A stretch of 64,000 bases of DNA. Source: Conchocele bisecta (Eukaryota > Mollusca > Bivalvia > Lucinida > Thyasiridae). The notes beneath the pieces are model-generated. The model was not told the origin of the DNA, searched no databases, and was given only the letters and a program-made list of their open reading frames with translations. The first letter of the stretch is position 1. The number at the start of each line of letters is the position of its first letter. The DNA lies in NCBI GenBank assembly GCA_029237695.1, contig CM055275.1, forward strand, positions 88,834,433 through 88,898,432, written 5' to 3'. Both the position numbers and the translations under genes were made by a program. Positions 23,462-35,099 of this stretch are shown here, piece after piece.

Positions 23462-23863
23462 ATACATTTTTGTTGAAACTATCAGAAATTGCAGTGCAAA
23501 TATAAGTAATAAAACCATGAGCTGTTGGGTTTACTGGGGTTGAACAATACATTTGGTCTGTTTAAAGTTTGCGAGGAGTCCTTCAGACTCCACATTACAT
23601 TCGCAATGCACCTTTACGGGCATGAGTTTTAATTTGAAATTCAATAACTCTATTGAACACATGTATATAGACTATGTACGCCGATATAAATAGACATAGA
23701 CATAGTCCAAGGTAATATTGCGCAGTTCAAATAAGTAATATTCAAATTGGATATTCCTCGGGAATGTTTAGCATTTTGAAAGTGTCATATAACAAAGCTA
23801 CTAGTGTACAAAGTATATTCAGACTGGAGAAATAAGGTTCATGTTCTTTTTGCGATCAGTGTA

Positions 23864-24712
23864 CAGGGGCGGCGGAAGCAATTGATTATTGTGGGGGCGA
23901 ACTTTGTGAGGGCCCGAAGGGGCCGAATTCGCTAGGGGGGTCCGGGGGCATGCCCCGGAAATATTTTGAAATCCAAGTGGTGTGAAACACAATTTCCTGC
24001 ATTCTCAGCAATGTTTGAACACATTATATTACTCTAATTTTTCCTGTCTCTGTATACATATTTCAACACGGTTTCTATATTTCCCAATCTTGAAAAAAAT
24101 ATCCAAATTGTACAAGATTAACAATTTATTGAGATTGAACTATTCACAAGCCAAAATCACAACCAATTTTTTAATACCATATTGGAAACAGTTTCTCAAC
24201 AGTGAAATATAATATATATGTTCTGAACACCATTTGAACCGTCCCATTGAGACGCTTCAACAGGTGGCCACGATATATACTTTGAATAAGTCTTACGAAA
24301 TTAACATGTGCGCCGTTAACACTTTACTAATCCCCAATGCCGAGCCTTGATAGGAAGTCCGATCAGTGAGATTGTGCGTACGTTCACGTGTAAAACAAAA
24401 TGAAACGTTAGTTAACCCTTTCAACCATACAGCCATGTACAGAGGTTTTGGCAAAAAAGTGTGGATCCAGATGAGCCGGCTCGTGAAACTCCGTGGATGG
24501 ACGGTTAGGCCGGATCGGCAGGTCCCAACTGCTCCTCCCTCTCTTAAATGAGTTGGCTCAGTCAGAGTCGGGTTCCCAGTAATCATGATTACACAAATAT
24601 ATTACAGTAAAAAAATTTTTGTTTACAGAATTATTGGGGGGGGCGACCGCCCCCCCAACCAAATTATTGGGGGGGCGACCGCCCCCCCTGCCCCCCGCTT
24701 CCGCCGCCCCTG
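23864..24712. mobile_element. Non-autonomous TIR element with CAGGGGCGGCGGAAGC ends
   Basis: The left end CAGGGGCGGCGGAAGC (23,864-23,879) is exactly inverted at the right end (24,697-24,712). Possible GTGTA duplications flank it. Near the left end are GGGGGTCCGGGGGCATG motifs, and near the right end repeated GGGGGGCGACCGCCCCCC palindromes. A partial family-A MITE (24,410-24,580) is inside. No transposase frame was seen. Confidence 0.7.
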
Positions 24713-24723
24713 GTGTATATCCA

Positions 24724-25028
24724 GTAGCCTATTTCATCAACATTGCAAAGTAGACTTTAGTAGCAAAGTATACTTTGAGGGAGAAATTTTCAATTTTATG
24801 ATAAATTTATTATTTTTTATTATACTGAATTTATTACATTATCACAGCCAATTTGGCTGTGATAATGTAATAAATTCAGTATAATAATTCTGCATACATT
24901 TAATCATGAAATATATGCATTTGTTAGTTTTATATGAAATAATGCATTTCAGGAAAAATAAATGATTACTCCCTCAAAGTATGCTTTGCTAGTAAAGTAT
25001 ACTTTGCAATGTTGATGAAATAGGCTAC
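24724..25028. repeat. Full-length foldback MITE (family B), 305 bp
   Basis: Terminal repeats of about 60 bp (GTAGCCTATTTCATCAACAT at the left, inverse at the right) enclose a perfect palindrome at 24,819-24,883. The palindrome has 32-bp arms reading outward from CACAGCCAA/TTGGCTGTG. An AAATATATGCAT..ATGAAATAATGCATTTC block lies on the right side of the palindrome. Confidence 0.9.
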
Positions 25029-25802
25029 AGATCAGACTGCGCATTCCACCAATGAAACACCGTAATGCTTCTAGCAAGCAATACAGGTCGCTATCAGACT
25101 ACATGAGTGCGTTGTATACCCCCAGTATACGAAGTATCTCAAGTGGTATATAGTTTTCGTAATTTCGTCATTCCGTCCGTTTGTCTGTCCGTCAGTCCGA
25201 CGTTTAATTTGGCGGCCGGGCGTATACATAAGCTCCTGCCCGCGTTCTCTTAAGTTAACTAGTCACAAATCCCATAAGCCCTATTTCTCCAGTCACAACC
25301 ACATATATGGCCTGCCACGAGAAAACGAGTTATACAATTGGGTTTAACCAGTCTCGCTCCTACTTAAATAACACGCTCATAATACAGTAGTATGATGCGG
25401 ATCAACGAATTTCGTTTGAACGCTCAAAACAAGTTTTAAATAGTGTCTTTATAGCCAACAATGTATGCCCTGATCATACTGCATGGAAGCGCGAGCTGAT
25501 ATCGGACTGCACTGTTTGCAACGAAAACAATGACAGGTTACAACTATATAGAGGATATTTGTTTTCTTCAGTGTAAGATCGAATTTTATTTCATCGAGTG
25601 GACGAAAATGTTTGAAAATCCGATATTTTCGTCCGCGAGACTTTTCTACATCGATATTGCACGGGCGCATCTGGTATTTCACGACTACAAAATGTGTAAG
25701 ATGGATTTCGATTTCACTGGTAAAATACGGTAATTCATGGATAGTCATAAAATAAATATAATTCCCTCACCGACAGCCTACGATCGTCCTGGTAGATCCT
25801 GA
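25029..25802. other. Dispersed-repeat sequence, no gene
   Basis: Holds CATAAGCCC(T/C)ATTTCTCCAGTC (25,273; again near 48,010) and GATCATACTGCATGGAAGCG motifs, which recur in the window as fragments of one or more old families. Overlapping open frames on both strands (25,449-25,748) have no domain features. Confidence 0.4.
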
Positions 25803-26042
25803 TTACCCCTTTCACCCCTAAGTAACTGAATGGTCTGCGATACGTTTTGCAACCAATCCAATCATCGCAAAATAATTTCAGACTATTCCATTTATAAAAA
25901 GGGGGTATTTGTTTTTCTCAAAAATATGAAAATTACTTTCAAACAGTGAATATCCTGATGAGACGGCTCGTTACGAGCCGGCTCATCTGGATCTGCACTG
26001 TTTGCATAAACCGATATAGCGGGCTTTCGGGTTCAAAGGGTT
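25803..26042. repeat. Family A MITE, reverse orientation
   Basis: Begins TTACCCCTTTCACCCCTAAG and ends TTTCGGGTTCAAAGGGTT. Carries GACGGCTCGTTACGAGCCG, a small palindrome shared by the family. Confidence 0.8.
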
Positions 26043-26190
26043 CAGGAAATAATTTACCATACATTTATTTTTTAATTGTATGTAATACATGCATTACAGG
26101 GAAAACACATAAAAGGTCATTACACTGCATTTTACTGTCAAAAATGGAAGGCTATGCTGTACATATGAAAGGCTAAATAATTCAGCTAAA

Positions 26191-26445
26191 GGTCATGATC
26201 CCGCGATCCGACGCACAGCCTAGGCCCGTACGACGTTAAACCTATCCCATGACACCGGATACCAGAAACACGAATATTGACAATATTCACGTTTCCAGCA
26301 TCGGGCCGCATGTGGTAAACCAGGAGAGCGATTGACGCCGCTACCATATGTAGTACACAAAAAAAACCTTTCGACATGACACCAGCAACATGATTGTTCG
26401 CTTTCTACGGGCCTATGCTGTGTGTCGGGTGGCGGGATCATGATA
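26191..26445. repeat. TIR element, 255 bp, about 38-bp inverted ends
   Basis: GGTCATGATCCCGCGATCCG at the left pairs with the inverted right end (GGTGGCGGGATCATGATA). The pairing extends through ACGCACAGCCTAGGCCCGT against ACGGGCCTATGCTGTGTGT. The open frames across it on the minus strand are by-products. Confidence 0.8.
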
Positions 26446-26984
26446 CACAAGTAGTGTATCGCGGTTTGACGTATGGCCGGGGCTCGAGCGACGTTTACTG
26501 CTACACTATATACACAGGTATATGTGAACTCGGTATATGCATTATGCATATCTCCTCACTGGCAGTCTTGATATAAATAAAAAAAAGCACCATGTCTAGA
26601 CACAGTGTTACCAAATATTAACAAAAGCGGTGAAGCGTTTATGAACAAAAACACATTTACCGTACAAACAAGGAGAACACACGTCAGACGTGGGTCGTAT
26701 GCTAAACAAAGCCCAATCCATAGACACACATTGTGGCCAAATATTAAAATAATATGGCCAAGGTGTTGCTGGGTACATGTACATAGACTAATGCTATATC
26801 CCCTCTTGCCTACCGGCGAGGGGATAATAAAGTATGTGTTCATAGTCGACCAGTTGGCCAATTACAAATTACAAAAGTTGCATATGTTGTAAGGTCCGTT
26901 TTCTAAGCACGCGGCCCAAATGTCATTTGACAGGTATTGGTTGGGAAGCTAAAATAGATTTGGAATGAATCATATGATATTATA
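26446..26984. other. No gene seen
   Basis: Unassigned. A small stem TATCCCCTC..GAGGGGATA (26,799-26,826) is visible. Open frames on both strands lack motifs. Confidence 0.35.
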
Positions 26985-27484
26985 TTAAAGGTACATGCCC
27001 ACTGAGTAGGCACAGACTGTTCTTTATATCAGAGACATCATCGTAGACATTTTCTAGCACAATAAACATTCATTCACCATTACCCCACGTATTGCGGATT
27101 GGCATTACACCAAAATTAAATACATACATTTTATACCAAACGTAAATTTTCGAACTGATATCAGGGGCGATAACCGTGTTTCCTTAAAATGTTAACGGAC
27201 ATAACTATTGATTCTCTGTATTTATATTTTGATGTGCAATGATCTGTCGAACATATTATTTTTCAGGTGACGCATTTAATTAGTATAAATAATTAAAATA
27301 TACCATGCCTCATTTGCATATGAAAATAGCCTGATACCACCGCGAGTCACTATCAGTAAAATAAGTATTACTAAATGATTAAATCTGTAATGTTTAGGAC
27401 TGTTGGAATAGTGACACAATTATACCCTTATTTAATTCCGTTTAAGGAACATTTTGTGTATATTGAGTGGGCATGTACCTTTAA
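26985..27484. repeat. TTAAAGGTACATGCCCACT element (family C), 500 bp
   Basis: Perfect inverted ends TTAAAGGTACATGCCCACT / AGTGGGCATGTACCTTTAA (one base offset inside). Diagnostic interior words: ATATCAGGGGCGATAACCGT, GCATATGAAAATAGCCTGAT and ACCACCGCGAGTCACTATCA. Other copies: 35,100, 37,030, 62,476. Confidence 0.9.
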
Positions 27485-28091
27485 GCAATTCTTAAAAAAT
27501 CGGTCTCATATGTACAGACATCACACCACATGGTCATAACAGGCCCTTGATCTTACAGTCAGACTTGAATCATAAAGATAATGCATCAGTCAATGTAAGT
27601 CCCCGCCCCACCCCAAACGTAAATTTTCGAACTGATATCAGGGGCGATAACCGTGTTTCCTTAAAATGTTAACGGACATAACTATTGATTCTCTGTATTT
27701 ATATTTTGATGTGCAATGATCTGTCGAACATATTATTTTTCAGGTGACGCATTTAATTAGTATAAATAAATTAAAATATACCATGCCTCATTTGCATATG
27801 AAAATAGCCTGATACCACCGCGAGTCACTATCAGTAAAATAAGTATTACTAAATGATTAAATCTGTAATGTTTAGGACTGTTGGAATAGTGACACAATTA
27901 TACCCTTATTTAATTCCGTTTAAGGAACATTTTGTGTATATTGAGTGGGCATGTACCTTTAAGCAATTCTTAAAAAATCGGTCTCATATGTACAGACATC
28001 ACACCACATGGTCATAACAGGCCCTTGATCTTACAGTCAGACTTGAATCATAAAGATAATGCATCAGTCAATGTAAGTCCCCGCCCCACCC
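27136..28091. repeat. 478-bp direct tandem duplication
   Basis: 27,136-27,613 is repeated almost without change at 27,613-28,091; the only difference noticed is one extra A in an A/T run. The junction shares CCAAACG. The duplicated block takes in the right two thirds of the family C element and its flank. Confidence 0.9.
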
Positions 28092-28448
28092 CCCCCCCCC
28101 TCCCCCTCCGGGGGAATAGCGGGGCTTATATTTTCGTTGCTGTTAAAGCCCCGGTGAAGGCCCCGCACTGCGGGGCAACATGGTCGGTAAAAGCCCCGGT
28201 AAAATGCCCCGCACTGCGGGGCCATCTGGTGATTTTAAATGTGAATTATTCTTGCACGAAAATGATGTGTTGTAGAGCAAAATGTCACTTATAAATAGTA
28301 GATATCTGGGAACTTTTATTAGTATGGGAAGCCATTATTACAACCCAAGCAGCTTTATTCGTTGTAGATGTAATTGGTAGCACATTTGGCCTGCTACTCG
28401 TTCTATTTCTAGGTGGTTGACTTAGTGATATAGTTTTTTTTGAAACCG

Positions 28449-28740
28449 TTACAGTCGATGATCAGCTGGGTAATGACCGATATGTTCAGTTTGTAAAAGT
28501 TCGAGTCTCCTAGCACTTTTTGGTTTTTGGATTTCTTGACGAAACGCCGGGTAGGTCTGTTTCCGAACTTCGTGTAGTGCTGGGCATCTTAGTAGCATGT
28601 GTGACGCATCCTAGCTCCGCCTCCAAATGACAGTTAGGACAAGTAGGGTCGACTAAGTACAGGGTAAATATGTGTTTGTTGCTTTGAAATAGGTACGTTC
28701 CTGTTAATAGTAGTAACCAAATAAATAGCCGCTAACCTTT
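28449..28740 (-). pseudogene. 3' end of a non-LTR retrotransposon ORF2, frameshifted
   Basis: Minus-strand translation gives a C-terminal tail of LINE type: LLTGTYLFQSNKHIF, then YLVDPTCPNCHLEAEL. After a frameshift follow ASHMLLRCPALHEVRK and a final HIGHYPADHRL before a stop at 28,449-28,451. The C-x2-C...H-x4-C zinc knuckle is characteristic of the region after the reverse transcriptase in many LINE ORF2 proteins. The reverse transcriptase itself is missing, and a stop lies just upstream. It is a dead 5'-truncated copy. Confidence 0.75.
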
Positions 28741-28979
28741 GGCACCACCCACGGACTCGGTAGAAGGAAGGTCGGATATGTGTGAATAGTATTAAATAGC
28801 GCAAAAGTGGACCCTTGCATGATACAAACTTCTTAACCGTATTAACGCACGGACACACGGACGGTGCAAACACTATATGACACCGGCTCTTCGAGACAGG
28901 GTTCATAAAAAGTACACCCCCCCCCACCCCCTTAATAGTATAAAATGCAGCACTTTATACTTTTACTTACATGGGGAGG

Positions 28980-29130
28980 GTGTGGTGTAGAAATAGGATT
29001 TTTCCAGTGGGGGGGGGTGTGGGGGGGGGGGTCTCGGGATTTTCCAGGGTTTGTTGGGTAAAGAATCACTTTCCAGGTGGGGGGGGGTCTCGTGATTTCC
29101 AGGGTTGGTCGGGTAATGAATCACTTTCCA

Positions 29131-29163
<33 letters not shown>

Positions 29164-29190
29164 GGGGTCTCGGGTTTTCCTCATGTGTGT

Positions 29191-29245
<55 letters not shown>

Positions 29246-29290
29246 ATGTCTCAGAATTTTCCACGTGTTGGGGGGGGGGGCTGGGATAAC
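28980..29290. repeat. G-homopolymer minisatellite
   Basis: Units of GGGTCTCGGGATTTTCCAG and GTAAAGAATCACTTTCCAG are joined by G runs that reach 32 (29,131-29,162) and 54 (29,191-29,244) residues. Strong G-quadruplex potential on the plus strand. Run lengths may be unreliable in an assembly. GGATAAC occurs three times in tandem at 29,282-29,302. Confidence 0.85.
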
Positions 29291-29672
29291 GGATAACGGA
29301 TAACGGCAGTGCAATATAAACAGAGGAATTATTTGAAAACAATTTTGTTTATATTAAACAAAATTTGCCAGTATTAAACAGTCCACAGTGAAAGTAGATC
29401 GTATTAAACAGTTTAAACCCATGTCACCCCTCCCACACAACAGTATTCAGGTAAACATACATGTACATATCTTGATAACAGTCTGATAAAACCCCGGTAA
29501 AGCCCCGGGGTATGTCCTCGCTCAATTTCTTAGCAACAGTTAAAGCCCCGGTAAAGTCCCCGCAGTGCGGGGCATCATGAAAGGTAAAAGCCCCGGGGTA
29601 TGCCCCGGTAAAGCCCCGCCCCGGTAAAGCGGGGGGGGGGGGGGGGGGCGGGGATTTACATTGACTGATGCA

Positions 29673-30337
29673 TAAAACTTCGCTTCGCGAAAACACGAGA
29701 ATTGGTCCCTGTCGGATTTACGTCCAATGTTTATTTGATACCTTGCAAACTTTGAGACACATACAACACTTGAGCCGTCGATTGGCTCCTGGTGATATAC
29801 CCGCCACAGTCCCGAGCAGACATGGTATTTGGCACTGATCTTAATGTGCGGATGCCTTCAAAATGGTTGCATTTTGGAATAACTGCCAAAATGATAGCCA
29901 TAATTGTGTTGTTGTTTCCGAGTTGATGAAGATCGACCAATCGGCAGACGCTTATTATAATTAGCGCGCAAATGCAAGCGTCTTGTGAACTGCAAAATAA
30001 TTGATATCGCGATACGGAAATTTTTTAATTTTCTGGAACTTTTTCCATTTTTTTAAATATTTTTTTGCGAAAAACGGTGCGGTCGGGGGTAAAACCGTAG
30101 GGTCGGTCTCGGGTTACCGGAACCAGAGAACTTGTTTAGGCCTAATGATAATTACTATAAATAATTGTCGGTGAAATTAAACGATAATAATTACGTTACT
30201 ATCAAAAAAACAGAAATATTGTTTGACATGGTATTGAAATAATGTGAATATTTTTTTGAAATATATTTATTTCACATACGAGTTGTTTTGAACATATAAA
30301 TGTCGCATTAACATGTAGTAAGAAATAAATGAATTTA
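29673..30337. other. No gene seen
   Basis: Unassigned sequence with TTTTT-rich stretches. The minus-strand open frame at 29,731-29,940 lacks recognisable features. Confidence 0.35.
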
Positions 30338-31220
30338 CCCCGTCAACACAGTGTGTATGTGCCGTGAAACATTTTTGATATCCTGTCAATACAACCTAAT
30401 CACTGCGTATGAATATGTGCGGGGGCTAGGGTTATATTTTTGCATTTTACAGCCATTTGTAGGTGTTGATGGGATAAATAGAATAGTAGGTTAGTGCCGT
30501 AAATTGGAAAAATATTTGGCGCGGCACGGAAACGGGATGTGCTCGGGAGAGCCTCGTCAATCCCGTTTCCTGAGCATTGCCAGATATTTTTTCCCATTCA
30601 CGGCACTAACCTACTATTCTCTATAACTATCTACACTCGCTGGCAAATTGATTGATTAATTGACAAAAAAAACACCTTTGTGCGTTCTGCATGTAAGACG
30701 CCCTGCGTTACAGACACAAACATCGGGTTAACAGTAACAGATATAGAGAATAGTAAGTTAGTGCCGCGAATGGGAAAAAATATCCGGCAAGGCTCAATAA
30801 TTTCTTTATTTCTCATCAGAAGTATATGGTGTGACCACTCATTTGAACCGTCTCGCCGAGACGGTTCAAATGAGTGGTCACAACATATACTTTGGTTCAG
30901 AAATAAACAAAATAGATAGAGAATAGTAGGTTAGTGCCGTGAATGGGAAAACATATCTGGCAAGGCTCAGGAAACGGGATGGGCGAGGCTCTGCCGAGCA
31001 CATCCATCCCGTTTCCGTGCCGCGCCAGATATTTTTTCCCATTGACGGCACTAACCTACTATTCTATTTATCCCATCAACACCTACAAATGGCTTTAAAA
31101 TGCAAAAAGAAATAATCCCAGGCACCGCACATATTCATACGCAGTGATTAGGTCGTATTGACATGATATCAAAAACGTTTCACGGCACATATGCACTGTG
31201 ATGACAGGACGATAAAGATA
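30338..31220. repeat. Large foldback element, about 880 bp
   Basis: The left arm (30,338-30,625) and right arm (about 30,915-31,220) pair over about 290 bp: TATCCTGTCAATACAACCTA, GCATTTTACAGCCATTTG, then GAATAGTAGGTTAGTGCCGT and ACGGAAACGGGATG. Each arm itself ends in a smaller hairpin made of TAGTGCCGTGAATGGGAAAA and its complement. A partial copy is at 51,660-51,970. Confidence 0.85.
30821..30892. repeat. Perfect 25-bp-arm palindrome in the loop of the foldback
   Basis: 30,831-30,881 is a perfect inverted repeat with one unpaired central base, centred on CCGTCTCGCCGAGACGG. It lies within longer imperfect arms (AGTATATGGTG..CAACATATACT). Relatives occur at 22,050-22,112, 24,212-24,290 and 49,858-49,925. 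Confidence 0.9.
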
Positions 31221-32110
31221 ATAGTAGCCGAACATTTTAAAGGAAATCAAAGATGGACAAGCATACGTGATGGCGAATACTAGTATAGATAGCGGTAATT
31301 TGTTTATGCATGCATCATAAATAATTAGTGCCATTAACAATAATATGTGAAACTGAAGTTAAAAATAATGTAACCATTGTAACTTAACAACTCGCTCTTT
31401 AATAGCCTACAGACTTACGGCATACGGTCCGACATACAGATACATGCATATTAAAGTACAACTATAGCCCACGCTTTAATGCCGGTAATTTGTTAAATTA
31501 AGCAACCAAATTAAAATAATTTATTACACTCTTGCAAATTATTTGCACGGATTTCGCTGTGAGAGAAAACCCGTAATCCACTCCTTACACATAATACACC
31601 GTGAAGAGAACACCCGTAACTGCGCGCCTGTTTTCATGCAAAATGTTTAATTTTTATTACAGTTTTTATTAGTCAAAATAAAATTATTTGAAAATTTGGA
31701 AAGGGTCTCGACTGATCTAGAATGTTAATGAACACATTCCAAACATGCACTTAAGTATATCTGGTTCATAGAAACAGCTGCGTAACTTGTATTTCAAAAG
31801 GTTTTCACATTTGACGTCACACAACGTAACGTCAAAGCGCGGGAAAACACGTCATTGTATAACTATTCATGCGCACATCACAATAATCTCAAAACTAGAC
31901 AAAATTTGCACATGGAAGTGTAATAAATAAATATAGTGTTTATAATATTTTTATGCAGCTTCAAATATGTGTTGATATGAATTTGGCGATGGTGAAGGTG
32001 ACCTCCGTTAGCCCAATGTCAAGGTCATCAGTGATGAAAATAGATTCATTAACTTCATATTGCACTGTTTGTGTAATAAACTCCGCCGACAGCTTTCAGC
32101 CAATGGATCT
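31221..32110. other. No gene seen
   Basis: Unassigned AT-rich DNA. Nothing with coding character was recognised on either strand. Confidence 0.4.
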
Positions 32111-32417
32111 GTAGCCGATTTCATCAAAATTGCAAAGTATACTTATCTAGCAAAGTATACTTTGAGGAATTAATTATTTATTTTTTCCCGAAATGCATTA
32201 TTTCACATAGAACTAGCCGTTGCATATAATTGATGATTAAAAGTATGCAGAATTATTATACTGAATTTATTACATTATCACAGCCAAAATGGCTGTGATA
32301 ATGTAATAAATTCAGTATAATACAAAATTAATAAATGTATCCCAAAATTGAAAATTTCTCCCTCAAAGTATACTTTGCTAGATAAGTATATTTTACAATG
32401 TTGATGAAATCGGCTAC
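32111..32417. repeat. Full-length foldback MITE (family B), 307 bp
   Basis: Same termini as the copy at 24,724 (GTAGCCGATTTCATC and its inverse) and the same central palindrome (32,256-32,320; 31-bp arms around AAA). The asymmetric AT-rich flank block sits on the opposite side of the palindrome from the 24,724 copy. Confidence 0.9.
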
Positions 32418-33057
32418 TGGGACTTAAAGGCCCTGAACGGCTCAGTATTACAATTTTCCGATTTTTTCAAACACAAAAACTGATTTAGTACACAAAACTA
32501 ACATATACTGCCTAATAGATACATCTCAAGTCTTGAGATTTACATCTTAATCGCAATGTGAAGACAACAAAAACTTGTTTTGTGTACCACTCAGTGCAAA
32601 ATGTCAATATTGACAAAATTAATTCCCGTAGCCCAACGGCTTCGGCTCGGAAGCGAGTCGATAAACTCCGGCTATCGGAATTCATCGGCCGCGAATCAGG
32701 GAGTTGAGCTGTTGACCCGAGCTTCTATCGGAAAATCGATCGGACTTTGAACAGGCACCTGCCGTTTGTTTATCAACAAATATTGATATTTTCATCGACT
32801 ACAAACTCATTTTTGTACCAAAATGAATGCAAACAGCTTCAAAGTGTGTGTAAATAGAAACCTGTTGGATTTATGTGTGGGAAAACCCAATAGGAGGCCA
32901 AATTCGGCAACTTGAGCCGTATTGGGGCTTTAACACGAGTCTTCTACCCATACTGAACATACGCATCATGCTGTTTTATCTTTGTTCATTAAACTACGGC
33001 CCTTTCAACTTGACCATTTTACACGCTTTTGCATATAATCATGTATATCAAGGTGCA
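32418..33057. other. No gene seen
   Basis: Unassigned. The segment 32,590-32,770 has GC-richer text but no clear exon. Confidence 0.35.
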
Positions 33058-33402
33058 TGATCACGTGGTTACAACAACAACAACGTCGTCCACTCCAAAG
33101 TAAGTATTATTTGATATTTTCCTTAATATGAAACGGATTTTGATGAAACATGGCGCAGCAAACGCGTCTTCATGAGCTGCATTTGGTGGTCCATGGAGTG
33201 CCGTGTCGGTAATCGATTCTTCGCAAAAACGACATAAGTTTGGGCGAAAATACAGAGACCACCAAATGCTAACAAGACACGTTTGATGCGCCATATTTCA
33301 TCAAAATCCGTTACGTAATAAGGACAGTATCAAAGAATACGTACTTTGAATCAGATGGATTCTGGAAGTTTCAGTACTTCTTGTTGTTAGTACCACGTGA
33401 TT
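33058..33402. repeat. TIR element with TGATCACGTGGTTACAACAA ends
   Basis: TGATCACGTGGTTACAACAA at the left pairs with TTGTTGTTAGTACCACGTGA at the right. Inside, GAGCTGCATTTGGTGGTCC and the inverse ACCACCAAATGCTAACA form a second stem. A partial copy in inverse orientation is at 50,300-50,640. Confidence 0.75.
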
Positions 33403-33531
33403 ATACACTTTGTATATGGTATGCATGTTGTGCTATACACTTTTTTAACTGCTTTCTGACAATCAATTCCTCGGCGGGCGTATATTGTGTCCAGCGACAC
33501 TCTTGTTAAATTGTATTATGCAGGTAAATAT

Positions 33532-33748
33532 GTGTCCACTGGTGATAAATGTTTCATTATTTCCGTCACTCCCTTAGTTGTTGCCGGGTTTTCAACGATG
33601 ACACCCACCCAAATTTACCTGCAGGTAAATTTGGGTGGGTGTCATCGATGAAAACCTGCAAGTAAATTTGGGTGGGTGTCATCGATGAAAACCCGGCAAC
33701 AACTAAGGAAGTGACGGAAATAATGAAACATTTATCACCAGTGGACAC
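33532..33748. repeat. Near-perfect 90-bp-arm palindrome with duplicated right arm segment
   Basis: The left arm (33,532-33,621) starts GTGTCCACTGGTGATAAATG and the right arm ends with its complement at 33,748. The centre is ACCTGCAGGT. In the right arm a 37-bp segment starting GTAAATTTGGGTGGGTGTCA is present twice (33,625 and 33,662). Confidence 0.9.
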
Positions 33749-33932
33749 GTACGGAAATCCCTACGATAATATATGCAATGGTGACCAGATATCTGTGGAA
33801 AGAATGGTCGAAGCCAAATGTGTCGTGAGATTTTCCAGTGACTGAACCGTCAGGAAGGGCTGGTGCCAAGGCCACAAGGGTTGTACGAGAGGTGCATTCT
33901 GATGCTGGTATATGCGCCTTGTTACCTTCTTA

Positions 33933-34167
33933 GGGGCGGATCCAGTATTTAGAGAATGGGGGTCTAGTTGCGAAGGTAACTATTGCAATCTACTCGGGAG
34001 TAATTGCAAGAGACTAGTTTTTTTTCATATATTCAATCTCTTCGAAATGCACTTCACTGTGTTTTACGGCATTAAAATTGCTGGTAAACTGTGATCTATG
34101 TAAACTCCGTGGCTGAAGGTGGTTGTAACACCGGACCCCCCTCCCTTCCCCTCCAGATCCGCCCCTG
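33933..34167. mobile_element. hAT-like MITE, 235 bp, 8-bp target duplication
   Basis: The ends GGGGCGGATCCAG and CCAGATCCGCCCCTG are inverted. CCTTCTTA flanks both sides exactly (33,925-33,932 and 34,168-34,175). An 8-bp duplication is the hAT hallmark. The short open frame across it is incidental. Confidence 0.85.
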
Positions 34168-34230
34168 CCTTCTTAATGTCAATATATTCAATCATTACAT
34201 ACATGATGGTTTCTAATGGCGAATGTTGTT

Positions 34231-34275
34231 CAGGGGCGGATCTGGAGGGGGTTCCGGGGTAGCTCACCCATGTGG
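34231..34275. repeat. Single end of a hAT-like MITE
   Basis: CAGGGGCGGATCTGGAGG, 63 bp beyond the previous element. No matching right end was found downstream. Confidence 0.5.
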
Positions 34276-35099
34276 CCCCCATGCCTAAGGTCAAGGTAAA
34301 ATTACTTTAAATTTTGTGTTTGTTTTTATTCTGCGTTAAATGTTTGAAGTAGCCAATATATACACAACCCTGTGCTCCCATGGCCATTGTCAATGTGAAA
34401 TTTATTTGTAGTTTGTATTATTTTTTTTGTAAAATCTCTGTTAAGGTTATCAATTAGCTAATATCTCCACACAACCCTAAGTGCTATTGACTTGAAATTT
34501 CAAATACCTCTTTTTATTATATACCTACCCATGAAATACATAGTGTTATACGATGTAAATAAAAGTCATATGTTCTCATCAATGAAATAAATATCTTCCG
34601 GTGAAAATACGACTACTTCTGCTATCTATATTCATAACGCGCACCTGCAGTGCCGGACTGCAAATAGGCTGCAAATACACATTCATTACAGTATTCAGTC
34701 TAACAAACTGCTAATTTCCATGGAGCGGTATATAATAAATAGAATATACATTCGACTGCTGGCCTCTTCCGAGTTATTCCGGCCAGTTCTCCAGAACACT
34801 TCAACTCGGAACAGTCATATTTATTAAATAATCTGACACTGCTGAAGTAAACAGTTAGAATTATAGCAGTTAGTTCGAATACACATGATACATAGGTCCC
34901 ACCAGACTGAAGTGCCACGTATAATGGGCGTCCGAGAAGCAATGCTCTTACACCCAGTGTAGACCTGACATCCGGAGTGATATATCGTCTCAGTTAAACT
35001 TTCAAGATCCGTGATAATCGTCGCAGTAGCTCAGTGTTTATATGTGACAAGTCTTGAAGGCACGAAGCATACGGCATGTCTGTATGTTTTATTGGCTAT
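34276..35099. other. No gene confidently seen
   Basis: Contains a minus-strand open frame (34,700-34,942, 80 codons) without recognisable features. Otherwise AT-rich sequence. Confidence 0.35.

Larger units (their letters stand above)
28059..29672. repeat. 1.6-kb inverted pair with CCCCGG-rich ends
   Basis: GCATCAGTCAATGTAAGTCC at 28,060 is inverted at 29,652-29,672. Next to each end are AAAGCCCCGGTAAA and CCCCGCACTGCGGGGC palindromes. The inside holds a retrotransposon fragment and G-rich minisatellites, so this may be a composite. Confidence 0.55.

Noticed and set aside
29066..29314. Poly-proline and poly-glycine frames on both strands
   Set aside because: They are translations of G homopolymers.
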